The notes: generated by a model from the letters alone, not told the origin. 64,000 nucleotides of DNA from Bacteroides sp. CAG:443 (GCA_000432735.1 FR887750.1:18980-82979), one strand, 5' to 3'; shown: positions 25,645 to 35,245, counted from the first letter of the stretch. Program-made: numbers and translations.

Positions 25645-26502
25645 ATGGGTAAAATCATTAATGAAAAACGTATTGCTATTTTAATGGCAACATATAATGG
25701 CGAGAAATTTTTGAAGGAACAAATAGATAGCATTTTAGGACAAACTAATCAAGATTGGACGCTTTATATTCAAGATGATGGCTCTTTAGATAGAACGATT
25801 GATATTATAAATCGTTATGAAGATTCTCGTATTGTTATAGTAGATAGTGGGCTTACTCATCAAGGTGCAGGGATGAATTTTATGTCTTTGCTTAATATGA
25901 TAGAATCAGAATATTATATGTTTTGTGACCAAGATGATGTTTGGTTTAATAACAAAATTGAAGTTGAGTATCAACGTATGATTATAGAAGAAAAAAAGCA
26001 TTCTAAGTCAACACCTATAATTGTGCATACAAGCAGGACCTTCACTGATGCTGATTTAAATATTAAATTAGAAAATGAATTTAATCCAAAACATTTACCA
26101 AAAGAAATAATCAGAAAGAAAATAGAGAAGCTGAAGAATCCTAATATTTTAGCTATATATACTATAGTAGGAGGATGTACAATGATGCTTAATGTAGCAG
26201 TAAAAAAAATAGTGTTTCCTTATATAAATGTACGTGTACATGATTCTGTTTGTGCTATGGCAGTTGCTAATAGTGGGGGGATAATATCAACTATTATCGA
26301 GCCTACTATGTTTTATCGGATTCATAACACCAATACTTGTGGTGTAACAGATAGTCGATTACTTCCCAAAATATTGCATATATATGATTCCTATAAGAGA
26401 AATATAAAGGGATATTATATTTGGAAAATTTATGGAAAAGGAAGTTTTGTTCGTTTTCTTTATTATAGAATTAAATATTTTTTTTGTTTAAGATTTAATT
26501 AG
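25645..26502 (+). CDS. Family 2 glycosyltransferase
   Basis: 285 residues with the GT2 signature RIAILMATYNGEKFLKEQIDSI, then IQDDGSLDRT and the metal site FCDQDDVWFNNK. The QDDVW version of the DxD motif is typical of a GT2 subgroup that includes rhamnosyl- and galactosyltransferases of capsule and O-antigen loci. Two bases separate its stop from the next start. The donor is not predictable. Confidence 0.9.
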   Translation: MGKIINEKRIAILMATYNGEKFLKEQIDSILGQTNQDWTLYIQDDGSLDRTIDIINRYEDSRIVIVDSGLTHQGAGMNFMSLLNMIESEYYMFCDQDDVWFNNKIEVEYQRMIIEEKKHSKSTPIIVHTSRTFTDADLNIKLENEFNPKHLPKEIIRKKIEKLKNPNILAIYTIVGGCTMMLNVAVKKIVFPYINVRVHDSVCAMAVANSGGIISTIIEPTMFYRIHNTNTCGVTDSRLLPKILHIYDSYKRNIKGYYIWKIYGKGSFVRFLYYRIKYFFCLRFN

Positions 26503-26504
26503 TA

Positions 26505-27470
26505 ATGAACCTTACTTTAGCGATTTGCATATATAATGCCGAACAATACATTATAGAAACATTGGAAAGTGTCATGGCACAAACCATGCAAGATTTTTAC
26601 TTGTTAATTATAGATGATTGTAGTACGGATAGTAGTGTAGATATTGTAAAAGATTTTTTTATAAAATATCCACGTCAATATAAGATTATTACATTTGACA
26701 AAAATAAAGGAATTGCCAATGCACGAAATTTTGCATTAAATTATACTAATACAGAATTTCTTCTTTTTATTGATGCTGACGACCTTTTAGAACCTACATT
26801 GGTAGAAAAAGAATTTATATCTATTACACATGATAAGGATATTATAGGCGTTTCGTGTTGGTCACAATTTATAAATGAAAAAGGGGCGAAAATTCATGGT
26901 GGAACATTCTTAGGAGAAAAAGAAAAATCTCTTTTTATTGAAAAAGCAAGTAAGAAAAAACTAATTTTTCTCCCTATACATACAATGTTTTCTACAAATT
27001 ATGCTAAAAAGGCTGGTGGATTTTGCATATCAGGATTCCCTGAGGGGAAACCACGAATGCAAGACTATTGTGAAGAATTAGACTTATGGACACGTATGAG
27101 TGATTTTTATAATGAGGGTAAAGCTTTTATTACAATACCTGAAGTTTTATACTATTACAGAAAAAGTGACGGACTTTCTTCCAATCATTTTAATATGATT
27201 TTGAAAATGCGCTATACCAAAACGAATCTCTTGCGTAGAAGAAGTGGGGAGAAAGAACTGACTTTCATTGAGTTTTATAGTGCACTATCAGCCCAGAAGC
27301 TAAAAGAATATCAACGTGATGCTAAGGCAGCTGATGCATTGCGAAATAGTGTATTCTATTTGAAGCGAAAAAATATTATAAGAGCAATCGGGCTGGTACT
27401 ACTATCATTATGGTATAAACCATCATATTTATTTGATAAACTTAAACATAATTCAGGTTTAAAAAAATAA
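26505..27470 (+). CDS. Family 2 glycosyltransferase
   Basis: 321 residues beginning NLTLAICIYNAEQYIIETL, with IIDDCSTDSSVDI, NKGIANARNFAL and the metal-binding FIDADDLLEP, so all GT2 donor-site blocks are intact. The C-terminal 90 residues are basic. It is the last gene of the AT-rich block; composition becomes more balanced within the next gene. Confidence 0.9.
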   Translation: MNLTLAICIYNAEQYIIETLESVMAQTMQDFYLLIIDDCSTDSSVDIVKDFFIKYPRQYKIITFDKNKGIANARNFALNYTNTEFLLFIDADDLLEPTLVEKEFISITHDKDIIGVSCWSQFINEKGAKIHGGTFLGEKEKSLFIEKASKKKLIFLPIHTMFSTNYAKKAGGFCISGFPEGKPRMQDYCEELDLWTRMSDFYNEGKAFITIPEVLYYYRKSDGLSSNHFNMILKMRYTKTNLLRRRSGEKELTFIEFYSALSAQKLKEYQRDAKAADALRNSVFYLKRKNIIRAIGLVLLSLWYKPSYLFDKLKHNSGLKK

Positions 27471-27475
27471 TTTAT

Positions 27476-28795
27476 ATGAGTAATCTTGCTGCTGAACATA
27501 TTGCAAATATAATAGGTCTACTGAATAGTAAGGCCAATTATGCTGTATTGAGAAACTTTGAAGGACTTCCAGATCATAATAAAAGTCGGGATATTGATAT
27601 TATTATAACTAAAAAGAGTTATAAGAAAATTAAAAATGAACTGGTAAATTTAATAGATCGATCAGGATGGAAAATTGTCACTTATCTATATAGTGACCGT
27701 TTGATTACCTATGTATGTGCATATCAGACGGGAGAAAAAACAGAAATTGTACAATGGGATTTTTTTGTCAATACTTCTGTTTTTGGTATCTTATTGATGG
27801 ATGCGGATGAATTTCTTGTTTATAAGAAATTTAATGGATTCTTGTATTACGTAGATGTAGAATGTCAATTTTTGGATAAATATTTGTATAATCGGGTAGT
27901 TGGTAGTCAATATCCTGAAAAATATAGAGCAACCCGTGAAAAAGCGGAACATACGACAATTGTAGAGCAAAAAATACGTTCTCTTTTTGGCTCGAAAACT
28001 GTTGCACTATGTGATAAGATTAATGGGAAGAAGCTGTTATGGGCAGCTATATGTTGGAACTTGAAATGTCATCCTATCTGTTTTTTAGGGAATCTAATAT
28101 TGTTTCTTTGGACATTTTGGGGAAATTATCTTCGTTCGAATACAGGTTTCAGTATAGGTTTTACCGGTCCTGACGGTTCGGGAAAGACAACGATTATAGA
28201 CCTGTTGTTGGAACGACTGGCACCTGTATTTCGTACAGCACACAAGTATTATCATTTTCGTCCGACTCTTTTCGGTAACTTAGGGGAAGTGGCACATTCT
28301 GCTGGACTGAAAAAAGAGGTAGATCGTGACTATAGTAAACCACACCGTGGGGGAAAGACCGGAGCATTAAGTTCTTTTGCCCGACTGCTCTATTATTCAT
28401 TGGACTACATTATAGGTTACTTTGTGAAAGTAAAGACGGTAACTCGTATTACACGAATTGTGATTTTCGATCGTTATTATACAGATATTATTTGTGATAG
28501 TCGTCGTAGTCGCATTTACTTAAACTACAAATTCTTGTATGGATTCGGAAAACTCTTCATACCGTCATTGGATTATAATATATTGCTGACTGCTGGCACA
28601 GATACCATATTGGCACGTAAAAAGGAGCTGGATGAAGAAGGTATTCGAATAATTAATAAGAAAATCGACTATTTAGCTGGTAAAAAGGAATATAAAAAGG
28701 TTCTGAATGAGCAGATACCAGAAATGGCTGTAGCAGAGATTTTAAGCTACATCTTTGAAGAACAACATAAGAGGAACTTACAGAGATTGAAGTAA
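27476..28795 (+). CDS. Two-domain protein: nucleotidyltransferase-like N-terminus plus thymidylate-kinase-like P-loop domain
   Basis: 439 residues. The first about 130 contain YAVLRNFEGLP and KSRDIDIII, resembling the D-x-D site of minimal nucleotidyltransferases. A short hydrophobic stretch (about 200-215) links to a P-loop kinase domain with Walker A FTGPDGSGKTTI (near 227-238) and a DRYYTDII block near 331, which corresponds to the DR(Y/H) motif of thymidylate kinases. True dTMP kinases are only about 210 residues and not found inside capsule operons, so the substrate is probably a sugar, lipid or nucleotide-sugar. The stop overlaps the next start by one base (TAATG). Domain calls are fair; function is unknown. 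Confidence 0.65.
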   Translation: MSNLAAEHIANIIGLLNSKANYAVLRNFEGLPDHNKSRDIDIIITKKSYKKIKNELVNLIDRSGWKIVTYLYSDRLITYVCAYQTGEKTEIVQWDFFVNTSVFGILLMDADEFLVYKKFNGFLYYVDVECQFLDKYLYNRVVGSQYPEKYRATREKAEHTTIVEQKIRSLFGSKTVALCDKINGKKLLWAAICWNLKCHPICFLGNLILFLWTFWGNYLRSNTGFSIGFTGPDGSGKTTIIDLLLERLAPVFRTAHKYYHFRPTLFGNLGEVAHSAGLKKEVDRDYSKPHRGGKTGALSSFARLLYYSLDYIIGYFVKVKTVTRITRIVIFDRYYTDIICDSRRSRIYLNYKFLYGFGKLFIPSLDYNILLTAGTDTILARKKELDEEGIRIINKKIDYLAGKKEYKKVLNEQIPEMAVAEILSYIFEEQHKRNLQRLK

Positions 28796-30036
28796 TGTCA
28801 AAACAAAAAATTTTCATATCTGCCTATGCTTGCGAGCCCGGTCTAGGTAGCGAAATCGGAGTGGGATGGCACTGGGTACTGGAAATGTCGAAGTACTTCG
28901 AACTATGGGTACTGACGCGTCGTAGCAATCAATATACTATTGAACCGTGGATAGCAAAACATCCGGAATACAGCCATATTCACTTTCTATACTTCGATCT
29001 ACCGAAATGGGCGCGCTTCTGGAAGAAAGGGTTACGCGGAGTACGTACGTATTATAACATTTGGCAGTGGCTTACAAACAGTATTGTACGCTGTACAATG
29101 AAGGAGAATAACATCCATATTTTCCATCATTTGACCTATGGAAACGTGTTGTGGAAGGTAAGTAGTTACGGGCAAAAGCAGTTCTTCATTTGGGGACCAG
29201 CAGGTGGTGTAGAGACAATTCCAGAAGAGTATACGTGTCATTATCCGAAAAAGATGCAATTGGTAGAAAAGTTACGTCGGCTGATAGCTGACAATCTGAA
29301 ATACAATGCTGGGTTCAAACATCGTTGTAAGAATGCGGATTTAATTCTTTGTAAAACGGATATTTTACGGCAACATATACCGGAAAAATATAGAGATAAG
29401 GCTGTCTTGTTTACAGATGTAGCAGTGGATAATTTGCTGGCTATACCGGCTGTGGTAGAAAGTGCATCGAATAAGCGGGTAGAATTCATTACCGTGGGAA
29501 GACTGGATCCGTGGCGTGGGTTCGACTTAACCATAGAAGCGTTTGCTAAAGCTGCGGAAAAAAATGAGAATATTCATTTGACTATTATAGGAAAAGGAGC
29601 GGATAGAGAAAGGCTTGAAACGCTAATAAACAAATTGAAACTAAGAGAAAAGGTGACGATGGCTGGAAGTGTGAGTATGGAACGCTATCAGGAATATATG
29701 CGAAACTGTGATGTGGTAGTGAATGCTTCGCTAAAAGAGGGGGCAGTGACTGTATCTTTTGATTCGATGGCGATGGGGAAACCGCTGATTTGCATTGATA
29801 CTACAGGGTATACACGCTATTTTTCACCTGAATATGCTGAAATTATACAGCGGGCAGATAGAGATACTACCATACAATCATTAGCCGATAGTATGGTTAA
29901 GTTGACTGATTCACATTTACGGTTTGAAATGGGGGAAAAGGCGCAGAATGCGGGCAATAAATTTACCTGGGAGAATCGTGGTGAAGAGATTGAGTCAGTA
30001 ATCAGCAAAGCGTTGAATGAAAGGAATGTAAAATGA
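28795..30036 (+). CDS. Family 4 glycosyltransferase
   Basis: 413 residues, GT-B fold. The N-terminus has SAYACEPGLGSEIGVGWHW, the glycine-rich acceptor-side loop of a GT4 subgroup. The C-terminal domain has FITVGRLDPWRGFDLTIEAF, TIIGKGADRERLE and NASLKEGAVTVSFDSMAMGKP, the donor-binding E-x7-E region. It is coupled to both neighbours (TAATG upstream, ATGA downstream), so it forms a unit with the kinase-like proteins on either side. Confidence 0.9.
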   Translation: MSKQKIFISAYACEPGLGSEIGVGWHWVLEMSKYFELWVLTRRSNQYTIEPWIAKHPEYSHIHFLYFDLPKWARFWKKGLRGVRTYYNIWQWLTNSIVRCTMKENNIHIFHHLTYGNVLWKVSSYGQKQFFIWGPAGGVETIPEEYTCHYPKKMQLVEKLRRLIADNLKYNAGFKHRCKNADLILCKTDILRQHIPEKYRDKAVLFTDVAVDNLLAIPAVVESASNKRVEFITVGRLDPWRGFDLTIEAFAKAAEKNENIHLTIIGKGADRERLETLINKLKLREKVTMAGSVSMERYQEYMRNCDVVVNASLKEGAVTVSFDSMAMGKPLICIDTTGYTRYFSPEYAEIIQRADRDTTIQSLADSMVKLTDSHLRFEMGEKAQNAGNKFTWENRGEEIESVISKALNERNVK

Positions 30037-31145
30037 ATATAGAGCAGCAATTAAAACAACTGCTGAAATGGGGTGAGGGTGAAACATTCTATTGCTTTGC
30101 CAATGCCGATGGTAAACGTTGGTGGATGCCTGTCCGACATATGGCAATAGCCATGAATCTGTATCAGCCCAGTGGGGTGAAGGGTAAATTGTTGAAAGAA
30201 GGGTTGCCGTGGCTTCATTGGAATCCGATAGTAAGAAAGGTACTTCATACGGAACGGCTGCAACTAGAGTTGGGAGACGAATTGAGGGAGTTGCTGGAAC
30301 GGGTGTTTGGACAGCAGGGACTGGAGTTTGCTATTTTTGGAGGTACTCCTTGTGTGCATCAGAAGATAACTATACAGATAAGTCAAAAAGAGCGTATATT
30401 GGGATATGTGAAGGTGACCGAGAGTGAGGATATATACCAAATTTTTGACCATGAAAAACAGATATTGGACATGTTGCATGGCAAGGGTCTCAGCCAGATT
30501 CCAAATTGTTTGTACTGTGGAACAATGAAGAATGGATTGCATTTATTTGTACAGTCTACTATAAAGACAAAGCATTCGGAAGTGCTACATGTGTGGAATA
30601 AGGTTCATGCGTTATTTTTAAATAACTTAGCTGTTTGTACACGTCGGGAAATGTATTTTGAAGAGTCTGATTTTTATTCTGACTTAAATAAATTAAAGGA
30701 GTGTTTGCCTGTATTAGGAAATCCTTCTGTTATCATTGAGACCATACAAGAAGTGCAAGAAAAATATGCAGGTAAACGAGTTGTTTTCTCTGCTTTTCAA
30801 GCTGATTTTACACCATGGAATATGTTCTTAGAGAAGGGACGGTTGTTTGTTTTCGACTGGGAATATGCACGGATGACCTATCCGTCCCGATTGGACTATT
30901 TCCACTTTCTGATACAAACAGCGATTTTTGAAGAACATTTGTCGGCGGAAGGTATTTTTCAGCGATATATTTTGTCACGAGGCAGATTAACCGGAATTTG
31001 GGAGAACCCGAACCTTGCACTGCAATGTTATCTGTTAGCTATTATGTCTATTTATTTGCAGCGAGAGCTGAGAAAACTGGGAGAAGATACAATTAGACGT
31101 ATAGATTTGTGGTTGGAGTTGTTGGATAAAATAAAGAATAAGTAA
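30033..31145 (+). CDS. Aminoglycoside-phosphotransferase-like (APH/choline kinase fold) protein
   Basis: 370 residues. The C-terminal half has the kinase catalytic loop as FSAFQADFTPWNMFLE and the metal-binding block as LFVFDWEYARM, which match H-G-D-x-x-x-x-N and D-x-D/E of APH-like kinases, with Gln-Ala in place of the usual His-Gly before the catalytic Asp. The N-terminal lobe is divergent. APH-fold enzymes phosphorylate small molecules such as sugars, choline or antibiotics. Here, inside a capsule operon and coupled to a glycosyltransferase gene, a sugar or glycan phosphorylation is more likely than resistance. No substrate can be named. Confidence 0.7.
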   Translation: MNIEQQLKQLLKWGEGETFYCFANADGKRWWMPVRHMAIAMNLYQPSGVKGKLLKEGLPWLHWNPIVRKVLHTERLQLELGDELRELLERVFGQQGLEFAIFGGTPCVHQKITIQISQKERILGYVKVTESEDIYQIFDHEKQILDMLHGKGLSQIPNCLYCGTMKNGLHLFVQSTIKTKHSEVLHVWNKVHALFLNNLAVCTRREMYFEESDFYSDLNKLKECLPVLGNPSVIIETIQEVQEKYAGKRVVFSAFQADFTPWNMFLEKGRLFVFDWEYARMTYPSRLDYFHFLIQTAIFEEHLSAEGIFQRYILSRGRLTGIWENPNLALQCYLLAIMSIYLQRELRKLGEDTIRRIDLWLELLDKIKNK

Positions 31146-31302
31146 TGAAATTATTGACTTGTTTTCATTATTTCAGCGACTTCAGCAGTAACCTAAGGTA
31201 TTGCAAATGCTGGACAGACTGGCAAATAAACTGTCAGTTTGTTTAATGGAGTATTAAAATAGACTGAATAAAAGAAAGTGCAGAACTTTAATTAATAATC
31301 CT

Positions 31303-32415
31303 ATGAAGATATTGGTCGACTCACATTGTTTTGATTACAAAACGACTGAAGGTATAAATACTTATATTAAAGGATTGTATGGCGAATTAGTTAATATAGC
31401 TATAGATATAGATTTTTATTTTGTTGCTCAAAATACAGACAAATTAAGGACGATATTTGGCGAAGCTGCAAATATTCACTACATTACATTGAGCTCAAAA
31501 AACAAAATCTATAGATTGTTATTTGAGTTTCCTGCTGTAATCAAGAAATATGATATTGATGTTGCACATTATCAATACACATCTCCTCTAATAAAAAATT
31601 GTAAGAATATAGTAACGCTTCATGATATTTTGTTTAAGGATTATCCTGAAATGTTTCCACTTTCTTATCGACTTATTAAAGGTTTCCTCTTTAAGCTGTC
31701 GGCGAAACGAGCTGATCTGTTATTGACAGTTTCCAATTATTCGGCTAAGCAAATTGCCATGCACTACAATATTCCTATCAATAGGATTGAAGTAACCCCG
31801 AATGCTGTATCAGAGGACTTTTATACAATCGATAAAAATGAAGCAACAAACTTTGTAAAATCTCACGGTTTCGAGAAGTATATTCTTTATGTTAGTCGTA
31901 TCGAGCCAAGAAAAAATCAAATTGCTTTGCTAAAGGCATACAACGAACTACAACTTTGGCAAGACAATTATGACTTGGTCTTTATTGGTAGAAGAACTTT
32001 AGCTACCCCGGAGTTTGATACATATTACGAACAATTACCTGCAAAAGTAAAATCTCATATTCATATTTATAATCAAGTGTCATACCCAGATTTAAAATTG
32101 TGGTATAAAGCAGCTTCATTATTTGTTTACCCAGCTGTAGCAGAGGGATTTGGTATTCCTCCTATTGAAGCGGGAAGTGCAGGGGTACCTTGTGTTTGCT
32201 CTGATCGTACAGCGATGGGAGATTTTAAGTTCTTTAATGGTAATTTGGTTGATCCTATGAATATAGATGATTTAAAAAATCAAATTGTAAAGAATTTGAA
32301 GCAACAAGATAAAGTACTTCTATCCAAAATACAAAAACAAATCTATTTCACCTATAACTGGCGGTCTATAGCTTCAAATTTTTATTCTGAACTGAAAAAA
32401 CATTTTGCAGGATAA
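31303..32415 (+). CDS. Family 4 glycosyltransferase
   Basis: 370 residues of GT-B fold with the N-terminal DVAHYQYTSPLI, VTLHDILF and LLTVSNYSAKQIAMHY blocks and the C-terminal ILYVSRIEPRKNQ and VYPAVAEGFGIPPIEAGSAGVP donor site. This layout is that of mannosyltransferase-like GT4 enzymes (WbaZ/MtfB type). A 157-bp gap precedes it. A local return to AT-rich sequence suggests separate acquisition within the locus. Confidence 0.9.
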   Translation: MKILVDSHCFDYKTTEGINTYIKGLYGELVNIAIDIDFYFVAQNTDKLRTIFGEAANIHYITLSSKNKIYRLLFEFPAVIKKYDIDVAHYQYTSPLIKNCKNIVTLHDILFKDYPEMFPLSYRLIKGFLFKLSAKRADLLLTVSNYSAKQIAMHYNIPINRIEVTPNAVSEDFYTIDKNEATNFVKSHGFEKYILYVSRIEPRKNQIALLKAYNELQLWQDNYDLVFIGRRTLATPEFDTYYEQLPAKVKSHIHIYNQVSYPDLKLWYKAASLFVYPAVAEGFGIPPIEAGSAGVPCVCSDRTAMGDFKFFNGNLVDPMNIDDLKNQIVKNLKQQDKVLLSKIQKQIYFTYNWRSIASNFYSELKKHFAG

Positions 32416-32491
32416 CTATTTGATCCAATTATAAATATAAAAAGGTAGAATACTTATTATAATGTAATTAAATATTAACATAGGACTTTTT

Positions 32492-33565
32492 ATGGTAAAA
32501 AAGGTAGCCATAATCGGTACACAAGGAGTACCGGCCAGATATGGTGGCTTTGAAACGTTGGTTGAAAATATCATAGGAGATAATTGTAGTTCCGATATTC
32601 AATATACGATATTTTGCAGCAGCAAGGATATGCCGGAAAGACTTGATAATTATAAGGGGGCATTCTTACGATATGTACCACTTAGAGCCAACGGGGTGCA
32701 GAGTATTCCATACGATATGTGGTCGATGATGAAGGTTATCGGGAAAGGTTTTGATGCAGTTGTGGTATTAGGTACATCTGGGTGTATGTTTTTACCGATT
32801 TTCCGTCTTTTCTGTCGAAAGAAACTGATTGTAAACATTGATGGACTGGAACACCGACGTGCAAAATGGGGAAAGGTGGCCAAATGGGTGTTACGCAACA
32901 GTGAACGGATGGCTGTAAAATTTGCGGATGTAATTATTGCGGACAATCAGGGGATAGCGGATTATGTGAAGCAGACTTATCGGATGAATCCGGTGGTGAT
33001 AGCGTATGGCGGCGATCATGTACAGCGTGAAGTCAGCGATAAGTTTCAGCAGAATGTTTTAAAGGAATATGGAGTAACTGCCGGAAATTATGCCATAACG
33101 GTATGCAGGGTAGAACCGGAAAATAATAGTCGGACAATATTGGAAGCATTTGCTGCTGCCGGAAAAGAGTTGGTCTTTGTAGGAAACTGGGATCGGAGTG
33201 AGTATAGCAGGGGATTGAAAACGGAGTTCGAAAAGTATGCGAATATTCATTTTATTAATTCAGAATATAACTTGGATAGGCTGTATGCATTACGCGTCAA
33301 CTGTGCCTGGTATATTCATGGACATAGTGCGGGAGGAACAAATCCTTCGCTGGTAGAAGCAATGTTTTTTGGGCGACCGATTTTGTGTTTCGATGTTGTC
33401 TATAATCGGGAAACAACTCAGGGACAGGCTTACTACTGGAAGAATCCGCAAGAATTACAGTCGTTGTTGGAACGAAACGACTTGGATGGTAATGTAATGA
33501 AAGATATAGCTAAAAAAGAGTATATGTGGAAACATATAGCCGAACAGTATGAAAGTCTATATTAA
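32492..33565 (+). CDS. DUF1972 glycosyltransferase (WchF/rhamnosyltransferase-like)
   Basis: 357 residues beginning VAIIGTQGVPARYGGFETLVENI, the hallmark of the DUF1972 N-terminal domain, followed by a GT4 domain (VCRVEPENNSRTILEAF and HGHSAGGTNPSLVEAMFFGRP). Characterised relatives such as WchF transfer rhamnose as the second sugar of capsule repeat units. Rhamnose precursor synthesis by RmlABCD in the same operon makes that reading attractive. A 76-bp AT-rich spacer precedes it. Family call is strong; specificity is inferred. Confidence 0.88.
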   Translation: MVKKVAIIGTQGVPARYGGFETLVENIIGDNCSSDIQYTIFCSSKDMPERLDNYKGAFLRYVPLRANGVQSIPYDMWSMMKVIGKGFDAVVVLGTSGCMFLPIFRLFCRKKLIVNIDGLEHRRAKWGKVAKWVLRNSERMAVKFADVIIADNQGIADYVKQTYRMNPVVIAYGGDHVQREVSDKFQQNVLKEYGVTAGNYAITVCRVEPENNSRTILEAFAAAGKELVFVGNWDRSEYSRGLKTEFEKYANIHFINSEYNLDRLYALRVNCAWYIHGHSAGGTNPSLVEAMFFGRPILCFDVVYNRETTQGQAYYWKNPQELQSLLERNDLDGNVMKDIAKKEYMWKHIAEQYESLY

Positions 33566-33593
33566 GTTGACATCTGTATTTGAATTGAAAACT

Positions 33594-34505
33594 ATGAGAA
33601 TATTAAGGAAACAGAAAAGTAGAATTTTTATTTTATTATTGTTCTCGCTTAAAATGTTGATTGGTAATAGTGTGCAAGCACAGCCTATTGTTCGGTCTGG
33701 TGAAGTAGATATCTTTATGGGAGTGGATTTGAACTATCGGGATATTTTTTACGAAAAACCGTATGAACTGCTGGTGAACCTGACACCGGGTGTGAAATGG
33801 AACATGGGGCGGCAGTGGCAGGTGGCGGCACAGGTATTGCTGCCGGTATATAACGATTATGGGGACTACTATAAACGGGTGCGTCTGAACATGGCGGTGC
33901 TGTCGAAAGACTGGTATATTGGCAAGAAGCTCTTTCTGAAAGGAAGTGGCGGATTGTTCAGCCACGAGCGCTACGGACTGGATGCGAAGCTCTTTTATAC
34001 CGTAAATAGCTGGCTGGCACTGGAAGCACAGGCGGGATGGACGGGCTTCTGTTCGATGGCTACGGGATGGCGGGCAAGTACGCCTGCCAGATGGACGGCG
34101 CTGGCAGGAGCTGATGTATATCTGAACCGCTGGAATACGCAGTTGCGGGTGCGGGGTGGACGTTTCGTTTATGAGGATTATGGTATAGTAGCCGAGGGGA
34201 TGCGGCACTTCACGCATTGCAGCGTGGGACTGTATGCACAATATAGCAACGAGGGTGGACGTAACGGAGGATTTAAGGTGGTGATGATGATTCCGCCGTA
34301 TAAGCGCAGACACCGGAAGGTGAATTTCCGACCTGCTTCGAATTTCCGGCTGACGTATAACATTCAGGCGGATATGTATGCCAACAAGATGTATAATACG
34401 GATCCGGAAGAAAATGAACGGGAAGGTTGGTTCGATCGTGACCGGCTTCAGTGGGGTAGCAATACCATGAAACCGGACTTTGAAGAAAAGGAGGTGAACC
34501 GATGA
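33594..34505 (+). CDS. Exported beta-rich envelope protein, probable YjbH-like half
   Basis: 303 residues starting at ATG 33594, which begins a good signal peptide (RILRKQKSRIFILLLF, cleavage near VQAQP). An in-frame ATG at 33549 would overlap the previous gene and add a non-signal-like leader, so it is less likely. The mature part has alternating hydrophobic/aromatic strands and many Tyr/Trp/Gly residues, as expected of an outer-membrane beta-barrel. Its stop overlaps the start of the next gene (ATGA at 34502-34505), which encodes a clearer YjbH-type protein. The pair may be a split version of YjbH, a protein linked to exopolysaccharide secretion. Confidence 0.6.
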   Translation: MRILRKQKSRIFILLLFSLKMLIGNSVQAQPIVRSGEVDIFMGVDLNYRDIFYEKPYELLVNLTPGVKWNMGRQWQVAAQVLLPVYNDYGDYYKRVRLNMAVLSKDWYIGKKLFLKGSGGLFSHERYGLDAKLFYTVNSWLALEAQAGWTGFCSMATGWRASTPARWTALAGADVYLNRWNTQLRVRGGRFVYEDYGIVAEGMRHFTHCSVGLYAQYSNEGGRNGGFKVVMMIPPYKRRHRKVNFRPASNFRLTYNIQADMYANKMYNTDPEENEREGWFDRDRLQWGSNTMKPDFEEKEVNR

Positions 34506-35245
34506 AGAGGAGAGTTTTAAGTGGGCTTATCGGGGTATTGCTTCTGACAAGTTTCTCAGGCATACGGGCGCAGGAATATACGGGTATCACTGGCATGATG
34601 CATGTGCCTACGGCTGAAATGGCTCCGGCGGGGACAGCCCGTGTGGGAGCTTTTTTCTTGAACGGAGAATTTACACCGGATAAGCTAACGTATAAGGGTG
34701 AGAAATATAATACATATAATCATTTTCTGGCTATTGCACCTTTTTCGTGGGTGGAACTTTCGTATGTGTGTACACTGTTGAAACATCCAAGCAATAATGA
34801 TGTACAGAAACAGTGGCGTTATGGAAAAGATCGTCATTTCTGTATCAAACTTCGTCCATTGAAGGAGGGAAAATACTGGCCGGCACTGGCTGTAGGGGCA
34901 CAGGATCCCACTCGGACGGTGGAAGATAAGGGAGGCAATTATGCTTATTTTAATAACTTTTATGTGGCAGCCAGCAAGCATCTGAACTGGAAAGGGCATG
35001 AGCTGGGGGTACACCTGACATACCGTTACTACCGTTCGGATTTTAATGCGAAGTGGCGGGGAGTGGCCGGTGGCATTACGTACCGGCCGGCATTTGCGCC
35101 TAACTGCCGGGCTATGCTGGAGTATACGGGGAATGATGTAAATGTGGCAGTGGACTGCTATCTGTGGCGGCTGCTTTTTGTACAGGCGGGGTTGCAGAAC
35201 GGAAAATATTTTTCGGGTGGACTGATGTTGCGGATACAGCTTTAA
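34502..35245 (+). CDS. YjbH-like outer-membrane protein, exopolysaccharide related
   Basis: 247 residues with a cleavable signal peptide (ending GIRAQEY). The mature N-terminus, GITGMMHVPTAEMAPAGTARVG, is the characteristic 'G..G.i.mPtA....G...vg' start of YjbH-domain outer-membrane proteins, followed by repeated amphipathic strands and a C-terminal aromatic/Leu ending typical of barrels. E. coli YjbH is about 700 residues, so this is much shorter and may act with the preceding protein. It is probably involved in capsule release or attachment at the outer membrane. Confidence 0.7.
   Translation: MKRRVLSGLIGVLLLTSFSGIRAQEYTGITGMMHVPTAEMAPAGTARVGAFFLNGEFTPDKLTYKGEKYNTYNHFLAIAPFSWVELSYVCTLLKHPSNNDVQKQWRYGKDRHFCIKLRPLKEGKYWPALAVGAQDPTRTVEDKGGNYAYFNNFYVAASKHLNWKGHELGVHLTYRYYRSDFNAKWRGVAGGITYRPAFAPNCRAMLEYTGNDVNVAVDCYLWRLLFVQAGLQNGKYFSGGLMLRIQL

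Noticed and set aside
30033..31145. An aminoglycoside resistance gene
   Set aside because: The fold is APH-like, but it is embedded and translationally coupled in a capsule operon, and the catalytic loop differs from resistance enzymes.
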